A stretch of 64,000 nucleotides of DNA from assembly GCA_030386875.1 (NCBI GenBank), contig CM059580.1, positions 2,012,838 through 2,076,837 on the forward strand. Reading direction: 5' to 3'. The translations under genes and the position numbers were made by a program. Shown in pieces: positions 10,029 through 21,019 of the stretch. The notes beneath the pieces are model-generated. The model had not been told where the DNA came from, made no database searches, and was given only the letters and a program-made list of their open reading frames with translations. The first letter of the stretch is position 1. Each line of letters starts with the position of its first letter. Source of the stretch: Morinoia aosen (Eukaryota; Arthropoda; Malacostraca; Amphipoda; Talitridae).

Positions 10029-10386
10029 GTGTACCGTGCAGATCGAGAACCATACCCTGCAGATAGAGAACCATACCCTGCAGATAGAGAACCATACCCT
10101 GCAGATCGAGAACCATACCCTGCAGATAGAGAACCATACCCTGCAGATCGAGAACCATACCCTGCAGATAGAGAACCATACCCTGCAGATAGAGAACCAT
10201 ACCCTGCAGATAGAGAACCATACCCTGCAGATAGAGAACCATACCCTGCAGATAGAGAACCATACCCTGCAGATAGAGAACCATACCCTGCAGATAGAGA
10301 ACCATACCCTGCAGATAGAGAACCATACCCTACAGATCGAGAACCACGATGGAGATTGGACCATGACCGCACTGTGTACCGTGCAG
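10029..10386. repeat. 21-bp minisatellite of the CUB2b splice acceptor
   Basis: About 15 copies of CTGCAGATAGAGAACCATAC plus one base, then two diverged copies ending at the real acceptor GTGCAG|ATCGAGAACCAC. Each unit repeats an AG dinucleotide and the first codons (Ile-Glu-Asn-His) of exon 10387-10582. Up to 16 decoy 3' splice sites therefore precede the true one. Confidence 0.93.
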
Positions 10387-10582
10387 ATCGAGAACCACGA
10401 CGAGTGCGTCTACGACTACCTGGACATCCGGGACGGTCACGGCGACAACGACACGCTGATAGGCGTGTACTGCGGCTACAAGCTGCCGGACGACGTCAAG
10501 AGCGTCTCAAACAAGATGAGGATCAAGTTTGTGACCGATGGGTCCGTGCAGAAGGCGGGCTTCTCGGCAACCTTCATGAAAG
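10387..10582 (+). CDS. tld: Tolloid/BMP1-like: CUB2 domain, second exon
   Basis: Acceptor CCGTGCAG at 10386, donor G|GTGAGT at 10583; 65 codons plus 1 nt. Joined in phase 0 to 8505-8650 the junction reads [20 protein letters not shown], mirroring BMP1 CUB2 SFEIERHD.C.YDYLE.RDG. It carries Cys3 and Cys4 (DEC, YCGY), the calcium-site DYLDIRDG, and ends [13 protein letters not shown], the usual CUB2 C-terminal strand before EGF1. Because upstream repeat units also carry AG|AT-GAGAACCA, the acceptor was chosen by homology to the SFE-IE junction, by phase and as the most 3' copy. Confidence 0.88.
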
Positions 10583-10846
10583 GTGAGTGGGTGAATGGGT
10601 GGATGGGGAAAGGGGTAAGTGGGGAAAGGGTGAGTTTCCACGAGTGTCTCCAACACGATGAGGATCAAGCTTGTGATCCTCACACAGCCCCGTTCAACAC
10701 CCCTCCAAGTAACATACCCACAACTAACACACACCCCTGTTCAACACCCCCCCCCAATAAACACACCCCAAGTAACACCCACACAACCAACACAGCCCCC
10801 TGTTTAACACCCCCTCACAACTAACACCTCCGTCCCCCACCCGCAG

Positions 10847-10969
10847 AGTACGACGAGTGTGCGGGCACGGACCACGGCTGCGGGCACCGCTGCATCAACC
10901 AGCTCGGCGGGTACGAGTGTCAGTGCAACATCGGCTACGAGCTCCACTCTGATGGGCGGCGTTGCGAGG
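10847..10969 (+). CDS. tld: Tolloid/BMP1-like: EGF1 (calcium-binding type)
   Basis: Acceptor CACCCGCAG at 10846, donor G|GTGAGG at 10970. Phase 2 start (AG joins the G left upstream to make Glu), 40 codons, 1 nt left over. The peptide [16 protein letters not shown], then [17 protein letters not shown], then SDGRRCE has six cysteines in EGF order and the DEC...C..LGGY.C.C..GYEL pattern of calcium-binding EGF modules, as in tolloid EGF1 directly after CUB2. The next exon should start CUB3, but what follows is a 1.5-kb G-rich repeat and then an assembly gap. No further tolloid exon is seen to the right. Confidence 0.88.
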
Positions 10970-12442
10970 GTGAGGGGGTGTGTGGTGAGTGTGTGGAGTG
11001 TGTGGAGTGTGTGGGGTGTGTGGTGTATTGGGGGGTGGGGAGTGTGTGGGATGTGTGGCGTATTGGGGGGTGGGGAGTGTGTGGGGTGTGTGGCGTATTG
11101 GGGGGGTAGAGTGTGTGGGGTGTGTGGTGTATTGCGGGGTGGGGAGTGTGTGGAGTGTGTGGGGTGTGTGGTGTATTGGGGGGTGGGGAGTGTGTGGGAT
11201 GTGTGGCGTATTGGGGGGTGGGGAGTGTGTGGGGTGTGTGGCGTATTGGGGGTGGGGAGTATGTGGGGTGTGTGGTGTATTGGGGGGTGGGGAGTGTGGG
11301 GAGTGTGTGGAGTGTGTGGGGTGTGTGGTGTATTGGGGGGGTGGGGAATGTGTGGGGTGTGTGGCGTATTGGGGGGTGGGGAGTGTGTGGGGTGTGTGGC
11401 GTATTGGGGGTGGGGAGTATGTGGGGTGTGTGGTGTATTGGGGGGTGGGGAGTGTGGGGAGTGTGTGGAGTGTGTGGGGTGTGTGGTGTATTGGGGGGTG
11501 GGGAATGTGTGGGGTGTGTGGCGTATTGGGGGGTGGGGAGTGTGTGGGGTGTGTGGCGTATTGGGGGTGGGGAGTATGTGGGGTGTGTGGTGTATTGGGG
11601 GGTGGGGAGTGTGTGGAGTGTGTGGGGTGTGTGGTGTATTGGGGGGTGGGGAGTATGTGGAGTGTGTGGGGTGTGTGGTGTATTGGAGGGGGGGGAGTGT
11701 GTGGGGTGTATTGGGGGGTGGGGAGTGTGTGGAGTGTGTGGGGTGTGTGGTGTATTGGGGGGTGGGGAGTGTGTGGGATGTGTGGCGTATTGGGGGGTGG
11801 GGAGTGTGTGGGGTGTGTGGCGTATTGGGGGTGGGGAGTATGTGGGGTGTGTGGTGTATTGGGGGGTGGGGAGTGTGGGGAGTGTGTGGAGTGTGTGGGG
11901 TGTGTGGTGTATTGGGGGGTGGGGAATGTGTGGGGTGTGTGGCGTATTGGGGGGTGGGGAGTGTGTGGGGTGTGTGGCGTATTGGGGGTGGGGAGTATGT
12001 GGGGTGTGTGGTGTATTGGGGGGTGGGGAGTGTGGGGAGTGTGTGGAGTGTGTGGGGTGTGTGGTGTATTGGGGGGTGGGGAATGTGTGGGGTGTGTGGC
12101 GTATTGGGGGGTGGGGAGTGTGTGGGGTGTGTGGCGTATTGGGGGTGGGGAGTATGTGGGGTGTGTGGTGTATTGGGGGGTGGGGAGTGTGTGGGGTGTG
12201 TGGTGTATTGGGGGGTGGGGAGTATGTGGAGTGTGTGGGGTGTGTGGTGTATTGGAGGGGGGGGAGTGTGTGGGGTGTGGGGTGTATTGGGGGGTGGGGA
12301 GTGTGTGGAGTGTGTGGGGTGTGTGGTGTATTGGGGGGTGGGGAGTGTGTGGGATGTGTGGCGTATTGGGGGGTGGGGAGTGTGTGGGGTGTGTGGCGTA
12401 TTGGGGGTGGGGAGTATGTGGGGTGTGTGGTGTATTGGGGGT
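10970..12442. repeat. G-rich minisatellite (about 35 bp) after the EGF1 donor
   Basis: GTGTGGGGTGTGTGGCGTAT with TGGGGGGTGGGGAGT words repeat about 40 times, arranged in higher-order blocks of three to five units. It begins at the EGF1 splice donor (GTGAGGGGGTGTGTGG) and runs into the N gap. The + strand is very G-rich with many GGGG runs, so G-quadruplex formation and assembly trouble are plausible. Confidence 0.95.
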
Positions 12443-12942
12443 NNNNNNNNNNNNNNNNNNNNNNNNNNNNNNNNNNNNNNNNNNNNNNNNNNNNNNNNNN
12501 NNNNNNNNNNNNNNNNNNNNNNNNNNNNNNNNNNNNNNNNNNNNNNNNNNNNNNNNNNNNNNNNNNNNNNNNNNNNNNNNNNNNNNNNNNNNNNNNNNNN
12601 NNNNNNNNNNNNNNNNNNNNNNNNNNNNNNNNNNNNNNNNNNNNNNNNNNNNNNNNNNNNNNNNNNNNNNNNNNNNNNNNNNNNNNNNNNNNNNNNNNNN
12701 NNNNNNNNNNNNNNNNNNNNNNNNNNNNNNNNNNNNNNNNNNNNNNNNNNNNNNNNNNNNNNNNNNNNNNNNNNNNNNNNNNNNNNNNNNNNNNNNNNNN
12801 NNNNNNNNNNNNNNNNNNNNNNNNNNNNNNNNNNNNNNNNNNNNNNNNNNNNNNNNNNNNNNNNNNNNNNNNNNNNNNNNNNNNNNNNNNNNNNNNNNNN
12901 NNNNNNNNNNNNNNNNNNNNNNNNNNNNNNNNNNNNNNNNNN
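12443..12942. other. Assembly gap of exactly 500 N
   Basis: All bases are N. A round 500 usually marks a gap of unknown size placed by a scaffolder. The repeat to the left (35-bp G-rich) differs from the one to the right (31-bp), so two arrays are joined across it. Confidence 0.99.
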
Positions 12943-15490
12943 TGGGGGCCAGGAGAGAGGGACAAGGCTAAGGTGGGGGCCAGGAGAGAGGGACAAGGCT
13001 AAGGTGGGGGGCCAGGAGAGATGAGACAAAGCTAAGGTGGGGGCCAGGAGAGAGGGACAAGGCTAAGGTGGGGGGCCAGGAGAGAGGGACAAGGCTAAGG
13101 TGGGGGGCCAGGAGAGAGGGACAAGGCTGAGGTGGGGGCCAGGAGAGAGGGACAAGGCTAAGGTGGGGGCCAGGAGAGAGGGACAAGGCTAAGGTGGGGG
13201 GCCAGGAGAGAGGGACAAGGCTGAGGTGGGGGGCCAGGAGAGAGGGACAAGGCTGAGGTGGGGGCCAGGAGAGAGGGACAAGGCTGAGGTGGGGGCCAGG
13301 AGAGATGAGACAAAGCTAAGGTGGGGGCCAGGAGAGAGGGACAAGGCTGAGGTGGGGGCCAGGAGAGAGGGACAAGGCTAAGGTGGGGGCCAGGAGAGAG
13401 GGACAAGGCTGAGGTGGGGGGCCAGGAGAGAGGGACAAGGCTAAGGTGGGGGGGCCAGGAGAGAGGGACAAGGCTAAGGTGGGGGCCAGGAGAGAGGGAC
13501 AAGGCTAAGGTGGGGGGCCAGGAGAGAGGGACAAGGCTAAGGTGGGGGCCAGGAGAGAGGGACAAGGCTGAGGTGGGGGGGCCAGGAGAGAGGGACAAGG
13601 CTAAGGTGGGGGGCCAGGAGAGAGGGACAAGGCTAAGGTGGGGGCCAGGAGAGAGGGACAAGGCTAAGGTGGGGGCCAGGAGAGAGGGACAAGGCTGAGG
13701 TGGGGGCCAGGAGAGAGGGACAAGGCTAAGGTGGGGGCCAGGAGAGAGGGACAAGGCTAAGGTGGGGGCCAGGAGAGAGGGACAAGGCTGAGGTGGGGGC
13801 CAGGAGAGAGGGACAAGGCTGAGGTGGGGGCCAGGAGAGAGGGACAAGGCTGAGGGGGGGGGGCCAGGAGAGAGGGACAAGGCTGAGGTGGGGGGGCCAG
13901 GAGAGAGGGACAAGGCTAAGGTGGGGGCCAGGAGAGAGGGACAAGGCTAAGGTGGGGGGCCAGGAGAGAGGGACAAGGCTAAGGTTGGGGCCAGGAGAGA
14001 GGGACAAGGCTAAGGTGGGGGCCAGGAAAGAGGGACAAAGCTAAGGTGGGGGGCCAGGAGAGAGGGACAAGGCTGAGGTGGGGGGGTCAGGAGAGAGGGA
14101 CAAGGCTAAGGTGGGGGCCAGGAGAGAGGGACAAGGCTAAGGTGGGGGCCAGGAGAGAGGGACAAAGCTAAGGTGGGGGGCCAGGAGAGAGGGACAAGGC
14201 TAAGGTGGGGGCCAGGAGAGAGGGACAAGGCTAAGGTGGGGGCCAGGAGAGAGGGACAAGGCTAAGGTGGGGGCCAGGAGAGAGGGACAAGGCTAAGGTG
14301 GGGGCCAGGAGAGAGGGACAAGGCTAAGGTGGGGGCCAGAGAGAGGGACAAAGCTAAGGTGGGGGGCCAGGAGAGAGGGACAAGGCTAAGGTGGGGGCCA
14401 GGAGAGAGGGACAAGGCTGAGGTGGGGGGCCAGGAGAGAGGGACAAGGCTGAGGTGGGGGGCCAGAGAGAGGGACAAAGCTAAGGTGGGGGCCAGGAGAG
14501 AGGGACAAGGCTGAGGTGGGGGGCCAGGAGAGAGGGACAAGGCTAAGGTGGGGGGCCAGGAGAGAGGGACAAGGCTAAGGTGGGGGCCTGGAGAGAGGGA
14601 CAAAGCTAAGGTGGGGGCCTGGAGAGAGGGACAAGCCTAAGGTGGGGGGCCAGGAGAGAGGGACAAGGCTAAGGTGGGGGGCCAGGAGAGAGGGACAAGG
14701 CTAAGGTGGGGGGCCAGGAGAGAGGGACAAGGCTGCGGTGGGGGCCAGGAGAGAGGGACAAGGCTGAGGTGGGGGCCAGGAGAGAGGGACAAGGCTAAGG
14801 TGGGGGGCCAGGAGAGAGGGACAAGGCTGAGGTGGGGGCCAGGAGAGAGGGACAAGGCTAAGGTGGGGGCCAGGAGAGAGGGACAAGGCTGAGGTGGGGG
14901 CCAGGAGAGAGGGACAAGGCTAAGGTGGGGGCCTGGAGAGAGGGACAAAGCTAAGGTGGGGGCCAGGAGAGAGGGACAAGGCTAAGGTGGGGGCCAGGAG
15001 AGAGGGACAAGGCTGAGGTGGGGGGCCAGGAGAGAGGGACAAAGCTAAGGTGGGGGGCCAGGAGAGAGGGACAAGGCTAAGGTGGGGGGCCAGGAGAGAG
15101 GGACAAGGCTAAGGTGGGGGCCAGGAGAGAGGGACAAGGCTGAGGTGGGGGGCCAGGAGAGAGGGACAAGGCTAAGGTGGGGGCCAGGAGAGAGGAGACA
15201 AGGCTAAGGTGGGGGGCCAGGAGAGAGGGACAAGGCTAAGGTGGGAGGCAGGAGAGAGGGACAAGGCTGAGGTGGGGGGCCAGGAGAGAGGGACAAGGCT
15301 AAGGTGGGGGCCAGGAGAGAGGAGACAAGGCTAAGGTGGGGGGCCAGGAGAGAGGGACAAGGCTGAGGTGGGGGCCAGGAGAGAGGGACAAGGCTGAGGT
15401 GGGGGGCCAGGAGAGAGGGACAAGGCTAAGGTGGGGGGCCAGGAGAGAGGGACAAGGCTAAGGTGGGGGCCAGGAGAGAGGAGACAAGGC
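12943..15490. repeat. 31-bp minisatellite GGGGGCCAGGAGAGAGGGAC...
   Basis: About 80 copies of a 30-32-bp unit: GGCCAGGAGAGAGGGACAAG followed by GCTAAGGTGGG. Copy number of G in the GGGG run and A/G in CTAAGG/CTGAGG vary. The first visible copy abuts the N gap, so the array is longer than shown. Frames open in both directions are by-products. Confidence 0.97.
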
Positions 15491-15956
15491 TAGAGTGTTA
15501 GCCAGGACAGAGGGGCAAAGCTAAGAAGGGGAGAGGCCAGCAGAGAGGGACAAGGCTAAGGTGGGGGAAGAACAGAGGGTGCAGGGAAGAAGTGTATAAT
15601 CGGTAGAAGGCAAGAAGGCACCGGAAGGGGCTCGAGGATGGGACTAAGTGGACGAATGAGTCACAACATAGCGAGAGGGAGGAGGGGGACAGGAGGCGCA
15701 GTGCGGAACAGGAGGGACAGGACAGTGTGCGAAGCAGGATACAGAGACGAGTTAGGAGCAACAGAAAGAGACATGGGGGGGGGGGGGGGGTGGAGGTAGG
15801 GAAATGGCACAAGGGCGGCACAGGAGTAGGAGTACAAGAGAGGTGGGCGGGGGAAGGAGTGAGGGTCCAATTTGCAACAGAAAGATAGGAAGGGCTAGAA
15901 GAGGGTGGGTTGGGGCAGTAGCAGTGAGGGGATGGATTGATTGGTACGTAGGCGGC

Positions 15957-16361
15957 CGAATGCAGTGCAGTGTGTGCTGTGCTGTGCATCATGTGCAGTG
16001 TGTGCTGTAGAGAGCTGTGCATCATGTGCAGTGTATGCTGTAGAGAGCTGTGCATCATATGCAGTGTGTACTCCAGAGTGCAGTGTAGCGTGTGCTGTAG
16101 AGTGCTGTGCAGTGTGTGCTGTACAGTGCAGTGTGTGCTGTACAGAGCAGTGTGTGCTGTAAAGTGCAGTGTGTGCTGTTGAGTGCTGGGCGGTGCGTGC
16201 TCCAGAACGTAGTGCTGTGGAGTGCAGTGTAGCGTGTGCTGTAGAGTGTTGTGCCGTGTGTGCCGTACAGTGCTGTGCGGTGGGTACTGTAGAAAGAAGT
16301 GCTTCATGTGCAGTATGTGCTGTAGAGTGCAGTGCAGTACAGTGCTGTGCCCGGCGTGCAG
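15957..16361. repeat. CAGTGTGTGCTGTAGAGTG repeats up to a splice acceptor
   Basis: Irregular 18-25-bp units of GTGCAGTGTGTGCTGTAGAG type run right up to the acceptor GGCGTGCAG at 16361. The usual polypyrimidine tract is replaced by this GT/CAG-rich repeat, so many AG dinucleotides precede the exon. Confidence 0.85.
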
Positions 16362-16547
16362 GGGGAGCTAGACCAGCACCAGGCGCAGTACACGGTGCTC
16401 GAGAAGAAGTACTACAAGGCGAAGAAGATCATCAAGGAGTACCAGTCTCGAGAGCGCGACTTCCTGCACCGCGAGGAGTACCACCTCTCCCAGCTCGAGG
16501 AGAAGGACCAGCACTACAACGCCCTTCTCAAGCAGCTCAAGGACAAG
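16362..16547 (+). CDS. Spn: Neurabin/spinophilin-like: coiled-coil exon
   Basis: First recognisable exon of the second gene, 62 codons in phase 0, acceptor at 16361 and donor AAG|GTGAGA at 16548. The peptide begins GELDQHQAQYTVLEKKYYKA, continues KKIIKEYQSRERDFLHREEY and ends ALLKQLKDK. It is a heptad-rich coiled coil resembling the segment after the PDZ domain in neurabins (AKKLIK.FQ..E.DF pattern). Neurabin and spinophilin are actin-bundling scaffolds that bring protein phosphatase 1 to the cytoskeleton and synapse. The N-terminal actin-binding, PP1-docking and PDZ parts are not in the window. The family call rests on this exon plus the SAM domain downstream. Another coiled-coil SAM scaffold is possible. 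Confidence 0.75.
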
Positions 16548-16805
16548 GTGAGAGACTCGAGGACGAGGTGATGGCAGCTCAAGGACAAAGTGAAACTTGA
16601 GGACGAGGGGCTGAACTTGAGGACGAGAGGATGGACTTGAGGACGAGAGGATGGACTTGAGGACGAGGGGATGGACTTGAGGACGAGGGGATAGACTTGA
16701 GGACGAGGGGATAGACTTGAGGACGAGGGGATAGACGAGGACGAGGTGAGAGACTTGAGGACGAGGTGAGAGCAGCTCAAGGACAAGGTGAGACTCAAGG
16801 ACACA
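16548..16805. repeat. Minisatellite derived from the exon end/donor
   Basis: Exon 16362-16547 ends CAGCTCAAGGACAAG|GTGAGA. The same string recurs at 16576-16590 and 16773-16787, with about ten GACTTGAGGACGAGGGGAT units between. The units look like decayed copies of the exon end plus donor. Confidence 0.85.
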
Positions 16806-17005
16806 ACTTGTGTTGTCGGGCTTTCCAATCAGCTCTAGGACAGTGTGAGAGAGACCAGGGTGTCGTGGTTCCTCCCTCCCTTCCTTCCTCTCCTTAGTGC
16901 CATCCGTCAGCTGGTGTAGGCCACGGTAAGTTGACAGGTGGTGCAGGCCAGGCTAACAGATGATACAGGCCAGTACACCAGGAACTAACCAGCCCCACAC
17001 CACAG

Positions 17006-17320
17006 GTCATCACACTGGAGGGCCAACTATCCGCCCTGGGGGCCCCCAGCCCCCCTCCGGCGCCCCTCACGGACGACGCCCCCACAGAGACGTCCCCTGC
17101 GAAGGAGGCACCCCCCGCCGCGCCCCCCCACCGGGAGGAGCTGCTGTTGTCGGACACGGAGGTGCTGGGGGTCGGGGGCGGGTCCGTCGAGTCCCTGGAC
17201 GACTGCGTACCGCCCCACGCCCTCCTCGACGTGTCCGCAGGGCGCGCCAAGGCAGACCTCGCCACCAGGGGCGGCCTTGCCCACCGAGCCCTGCCCAGCG
17301 GTGTCCGGCGCGCCAGTGTG
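17006..17320 (+). CDS. Spn: Neurabin/spinophilin-like: Pro/Ala-rich linker exon
   Basis: Acceptor CACCACAG at 17005; donor GTG|GTGGGT at 17321 chosen because phase and length (105 codons) fit. The start VITLEGQLSALG continues the coiled coil of the previous exon (LKDK-VITLE). The rest is a disordered, GC-rich linker (PSPPPAPLTDDAPTETSPA, then PHREELLLSDTEVLG) ending GVRRASV. The RRAS stretch resembles a basophilic-kinase site, but this is only a motif. Several GTG triplets near the 3' end make the exact donor uncertain by one or two codons, though they are all in the same phase. Confidence 0.75.
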
Positions 17321-17608
17321 GTGGGTGCCTGGGTGCTGGGGTGTGGGTGGTGGTTGGGGATATAGGGGTCTGGTATATAGGTGGGGGGTTCGTGAATGGG
17401 GATGGTGAGTGCAGGATAAAAATAAACAACAGGGAAGTTCTCCTTGTTAACTTGGTATTCCATGCAAAGTTTCTTTGTGCACTGTGTCATTTTCAGAGAA
17501 CATTGACTTACCAGGCTGTTGCAATATTACGGGGTAGAAATATCCTTTTTTAATGGACACGTTTAGTTCAAAGTTACGCTAATTGCTTAGTCTTTGGAGT
17601 GCTCTGCC

Positions 17609-17962
17609 CTTCAGGGGGACACAACTATTGTATCTATGGGAATTGGCTCTCCCAGGGGGACTACGTGAGGCCTCAAGCTGAGAGTTAGGTAGGCTTTCTT
17701 TTTGTTGAAATAAAATGTTTTTGTTATGTTAAGGACCACCTTTTTTCAGTTGACTGCTGTCCTGTTTTCCAGCACCTACTACTTTCTTCTTCAACTTTTA
17801 TCTTGTTTCATGAACTTCTTTCTTCGCTTACTGTTTCAGTGTCCTTTCTGCGTAGATTCCGCGTTCCCTTAACTACAAAATAAATGGTTCCTTCCTCCTT
17901 ATTCTCTTTGGATCGCCTTTGTGGCAGATAGGGTAGCTCAAACTAACTAATAATACTGATCT
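17609..17962 (+). repeat. Dispersed repeat family A, copy 3 (full length)
   Basis: CAGGGGGACACAACTATTGT through GGGAATTGGCTCTCCCAGGG, AAAATGTTTTTGTTATGTTAA, CAGCACCTACTACTTTCTTC, to CAAACTAACTAATAA. It is one of the longest copies and lies in an intron of the neurabin-like gene in sense orientation. Confidence 0.8.
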
Positions 17963-18067
17963 TTCTACAGTCCTTATTAAACGGGCTCTTACTTTTATTG
18001 TAAAAGCATATTGCAATGGAAACTGTGTCCTGAACAGCACGGTGCTCTACACCATAGCACTATGCTC

Positions 18068-19775
18068 CGCTGCACCCCACCATACTCCCACACCATACCA
18101 CACCATACCACACTATACTACACCATACCACACTATATTACACCATACCACACTATACTACACCATACCACACTATACCACACTATACTACACCATACCA
18201 CACTATACTACACCATACCACACTATACTACACCATACCACACTATACTACACCATATCACACTATACTACACCATACCACACTATACTACACCATACCA
18301 CACTATACCACACTATACCACACTATACTACACCATACCACACTATACTACACCATACCACACTATACTACACCATACCACACTATACCACACCATACCA
18401 CACTATACTACACCATACCACACTATACTACACCATACCACACTATACCACACCATACCACACTATACTACACCATACCACACTATACCACACTATACTA
18501 CACCATACCACACTATACCACACTATACTACACCATACCACACTATACTACACCATACCACACTATACTACACCATACCACACTATACTACACCATATCA
18601 CACTATACTACACCATACCACACTATACTACACCATACCACACTATACTACACCATACCACACTATACTACACCATACCACACTATACTACACCATACCA
18701 CACTATACTACACCATACCACACTATACTACACCATACCACACTATACTACACCATACCACACTATACTACACCATACCACACTATACTACACCATACCA
18801 CACTATACTACACCATACCACACTATACTACACCATACCACACTATACCACACCATACCACACTATACCACACCATACCACACTATACTACACCATACCA
18901 CACTATACTACACCATACCACACTACCTCACACCACACTATACCACACTACCTCACACCACACTATACCACACCACACTATACCACACCACACTATACCA
19001 CACCACACTATACCACACCACACTATACCACACCACACTATACCACACCACACGATACCACACCACACTATACCACACCATACTATACCACACCATACTA
19101 TACCACACCATACTATACCACACCAAACTACACCACACCATACTACACCACACCATACTACACCACACCATACTACACCACACCATACTACACCACACCA
19201 TACTACACCACACCATACTACACCACACCATACTACACCACACCATACTACACCACACCATACTACACCACACCATACTACACCACACCATACTACACCA
19301 CACCATACTACACCACACCATACTACACCACACCATACTACACCACACCATACTACACCACACCATACTACACCACACCATACTACACCACACCATACTA
19401 CACCACACCATACTACACCACACCATACTACACCACACCATACTACACCACAGTATACCACACCACACCATACTATACCACATCATACTATACCACAGTA
19501 TACCACACCACAGTATACCACACCACACCATACCACACCACACCATACCACACCATACTACACCACACCATACTACACCACACCATACTACACCACACCA
19601 TACTACACCACACCATACTACACCACACCATACTACACCACACCATACTACACCACACCATACTACACCACACCATACTACACCACACCATACTACACCA
19701 CACCATACTACACCACAGTATACCACACCACAGTATACCACACCATACTACACCACACCAAACCACACCACACCA
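18068..19775. repeat. CACTATACTACACCATAC minisatellite (1.7 kb)
   Basis: Built of 5-bp words (CACAC, CATAC, TATAC) arranged in 20- to 30-bp higher-order units. The left half is CACTATACTACACCATACCA and the right half CACACCATACTACACCA. It ends about 30 bp before the acceptor at 19804. Very long open frames pass through because no stop word is present; they are not genes. Confidence 0.97.
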
Positions 19776-19804
19776 CAACATAATGCCTTTCCCCGATGCC
19801 ACAG

Positions 19805-20019
19805 GACCGCAGCCGTGAGGAAAGCGACGGCAGCCTACCCCCCTCTCCCAGCAGGGACCCCCCCGCCCCCCCAGACCCACACCCGTGGGGGCCTGCACTC
19901 CCCTGACCGTGTCCCCCCCACGGGGGCACAACCCGCCCCTGCTGGTGGGGGAGGTGGTGGGTCTAATGCAGCCCTGCAGCAGCAGCAGCAGCAGCTGCCT
20001 GACCTCAAACCTCAGCACG
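19805..20019 (+). CDS. Spn: Neurabin/spinophilin-like: linker exon with an apparent +1 frameshift
   Basis: Acceptor GATGCCACAG at 19804, donor G|GTGAGG at 20020. Entering in phase 0 from 17006-17320 gives DRSREESDGSLPPSPSRDP, which then reaches a stop. The +1 frame instead continues to a Gly-rich stretch, a six-Gln run and LPDLKPQH, and leaves the 1 nt needed by the next exon. The exon is 215 nt, one more than phase requires. C7 runs near 19857-19873 are the likely site of one extra C, either an assembly error or a real lesion. Phase matching is satisfied on both sides only with that single-base excess. Confidence 0.65.
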
Positions 20020-20039
20020 GTGAGGCCCTTGTTTCCCCT

Positions 20040-20665
20040 CCACCTCTCTTCAGTGTGGCCTCAGTGTTGCCTCAGTGTTTGCTCCTCAGTGTGGCCTCGG
20101 GTCCTGTCCTCAGTGTGGCCTCGGGTCCTGTCCTCGGTGTGGCCTCGGGTCCTGTCCTCGGTGTGGCCTCGGGTCCTGTCCTTGGTGTGGCCTCGGGTCC
20201 TGTCCTCGGTGTGGCCTCGGGTCCTGTCCTCGGTGTGGCCTCGGGTCCTGTCCTCGGTGTGGCCTCGGGTCCTGTCCTCGGTGTGGCCTCGGGTCCTGTC
20301 CTCGGTGTGGCCTCGGGTCCTGTCCTCGGTGTGGCCTCGGGTCCTGTCCTCGGTGTGGCCTCGGGTCCTGTCCTCGGTGTGGCCTCGGGTCCTGTCCTCG
20401 GTGTGGCCTCGGGTCCTGTCCTCGGTGTGGCCTCGGGTCCTGTCCTCGGTGTGGCCTCGGGTCCTGTCCTCGGTGTGGCCTCGGGTCCTGTCCTCAGTGT
20501 GGCCTCGGGTCCTGTCCTCAGTGTGGCCTCGGGTCCTGTCCTCGGTGTGGCCTCGGGTCCTGTCCTCGGTGTGGCCTCGGGTCCTGTCCTCAGTGTGGCC
20601 TCGGGTCCTGTCCTCAGTGTGGCCTCGGGTCCTGTCCTCGGTGTGGCCTCGGGTCCTCTCTTCAT
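20040..20665. repeat. 24-bp minisatellite after the 20019 donor
   Basis: About 25 copies of GTGTGGCCTCGGGTCCTGTC+CTCG, starting some 30 bp after the donor. The first copies are degenerate (GTGTGGCCTCAGTGTTGCCT), marking the older end. 24 bp is a multiple of three, so all frames stay open. Confidence 0.95.
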
Positions 20666-21019
20666 TGTCACGTGACCTCTCCTTTTGCTGCACTTAGCAC
20701 TACCGTCGAGCTGAGCAAAACCTGCGTCAGCACCATTTTGATTGAAAGTGAAATTTTTCTGGCGATATTGACCGAGTCTCTCGGTTGATAACTCAGAACT
20801 TGTGCTCTAGCACGTTGCTTGCTATACGTCCCATCGTTGGGTCGTTTGAAAAATTCCAACCTCTTTTAAATCTCTGGTATCTAATGGACCCATTTGATGC
20901 TTTCCATTTATGTTATGAACTGCTAATCACTCGAGTTGAACATCGAACTTCAGTTCAACCCATCGCAGTCAATGCGTCAGAAGACCAAACGTGAGACTCA
21001 TTTTGTTTCCCCTTCCCAG

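Noticed and set aside
10804-13029. Open frames of about 600-740 codons in both directions
   Set aside because: They run through G-rich repeats and across 500 N. Not genes.
18042-20675. An open frame of 877 codons and several others of similar size across the CACTATAC array
   Set aside because: Stop-free only because the repeat units contain no stop words; composition is pure repeat translation. Only the 19805-20019 part is accepted as exon.
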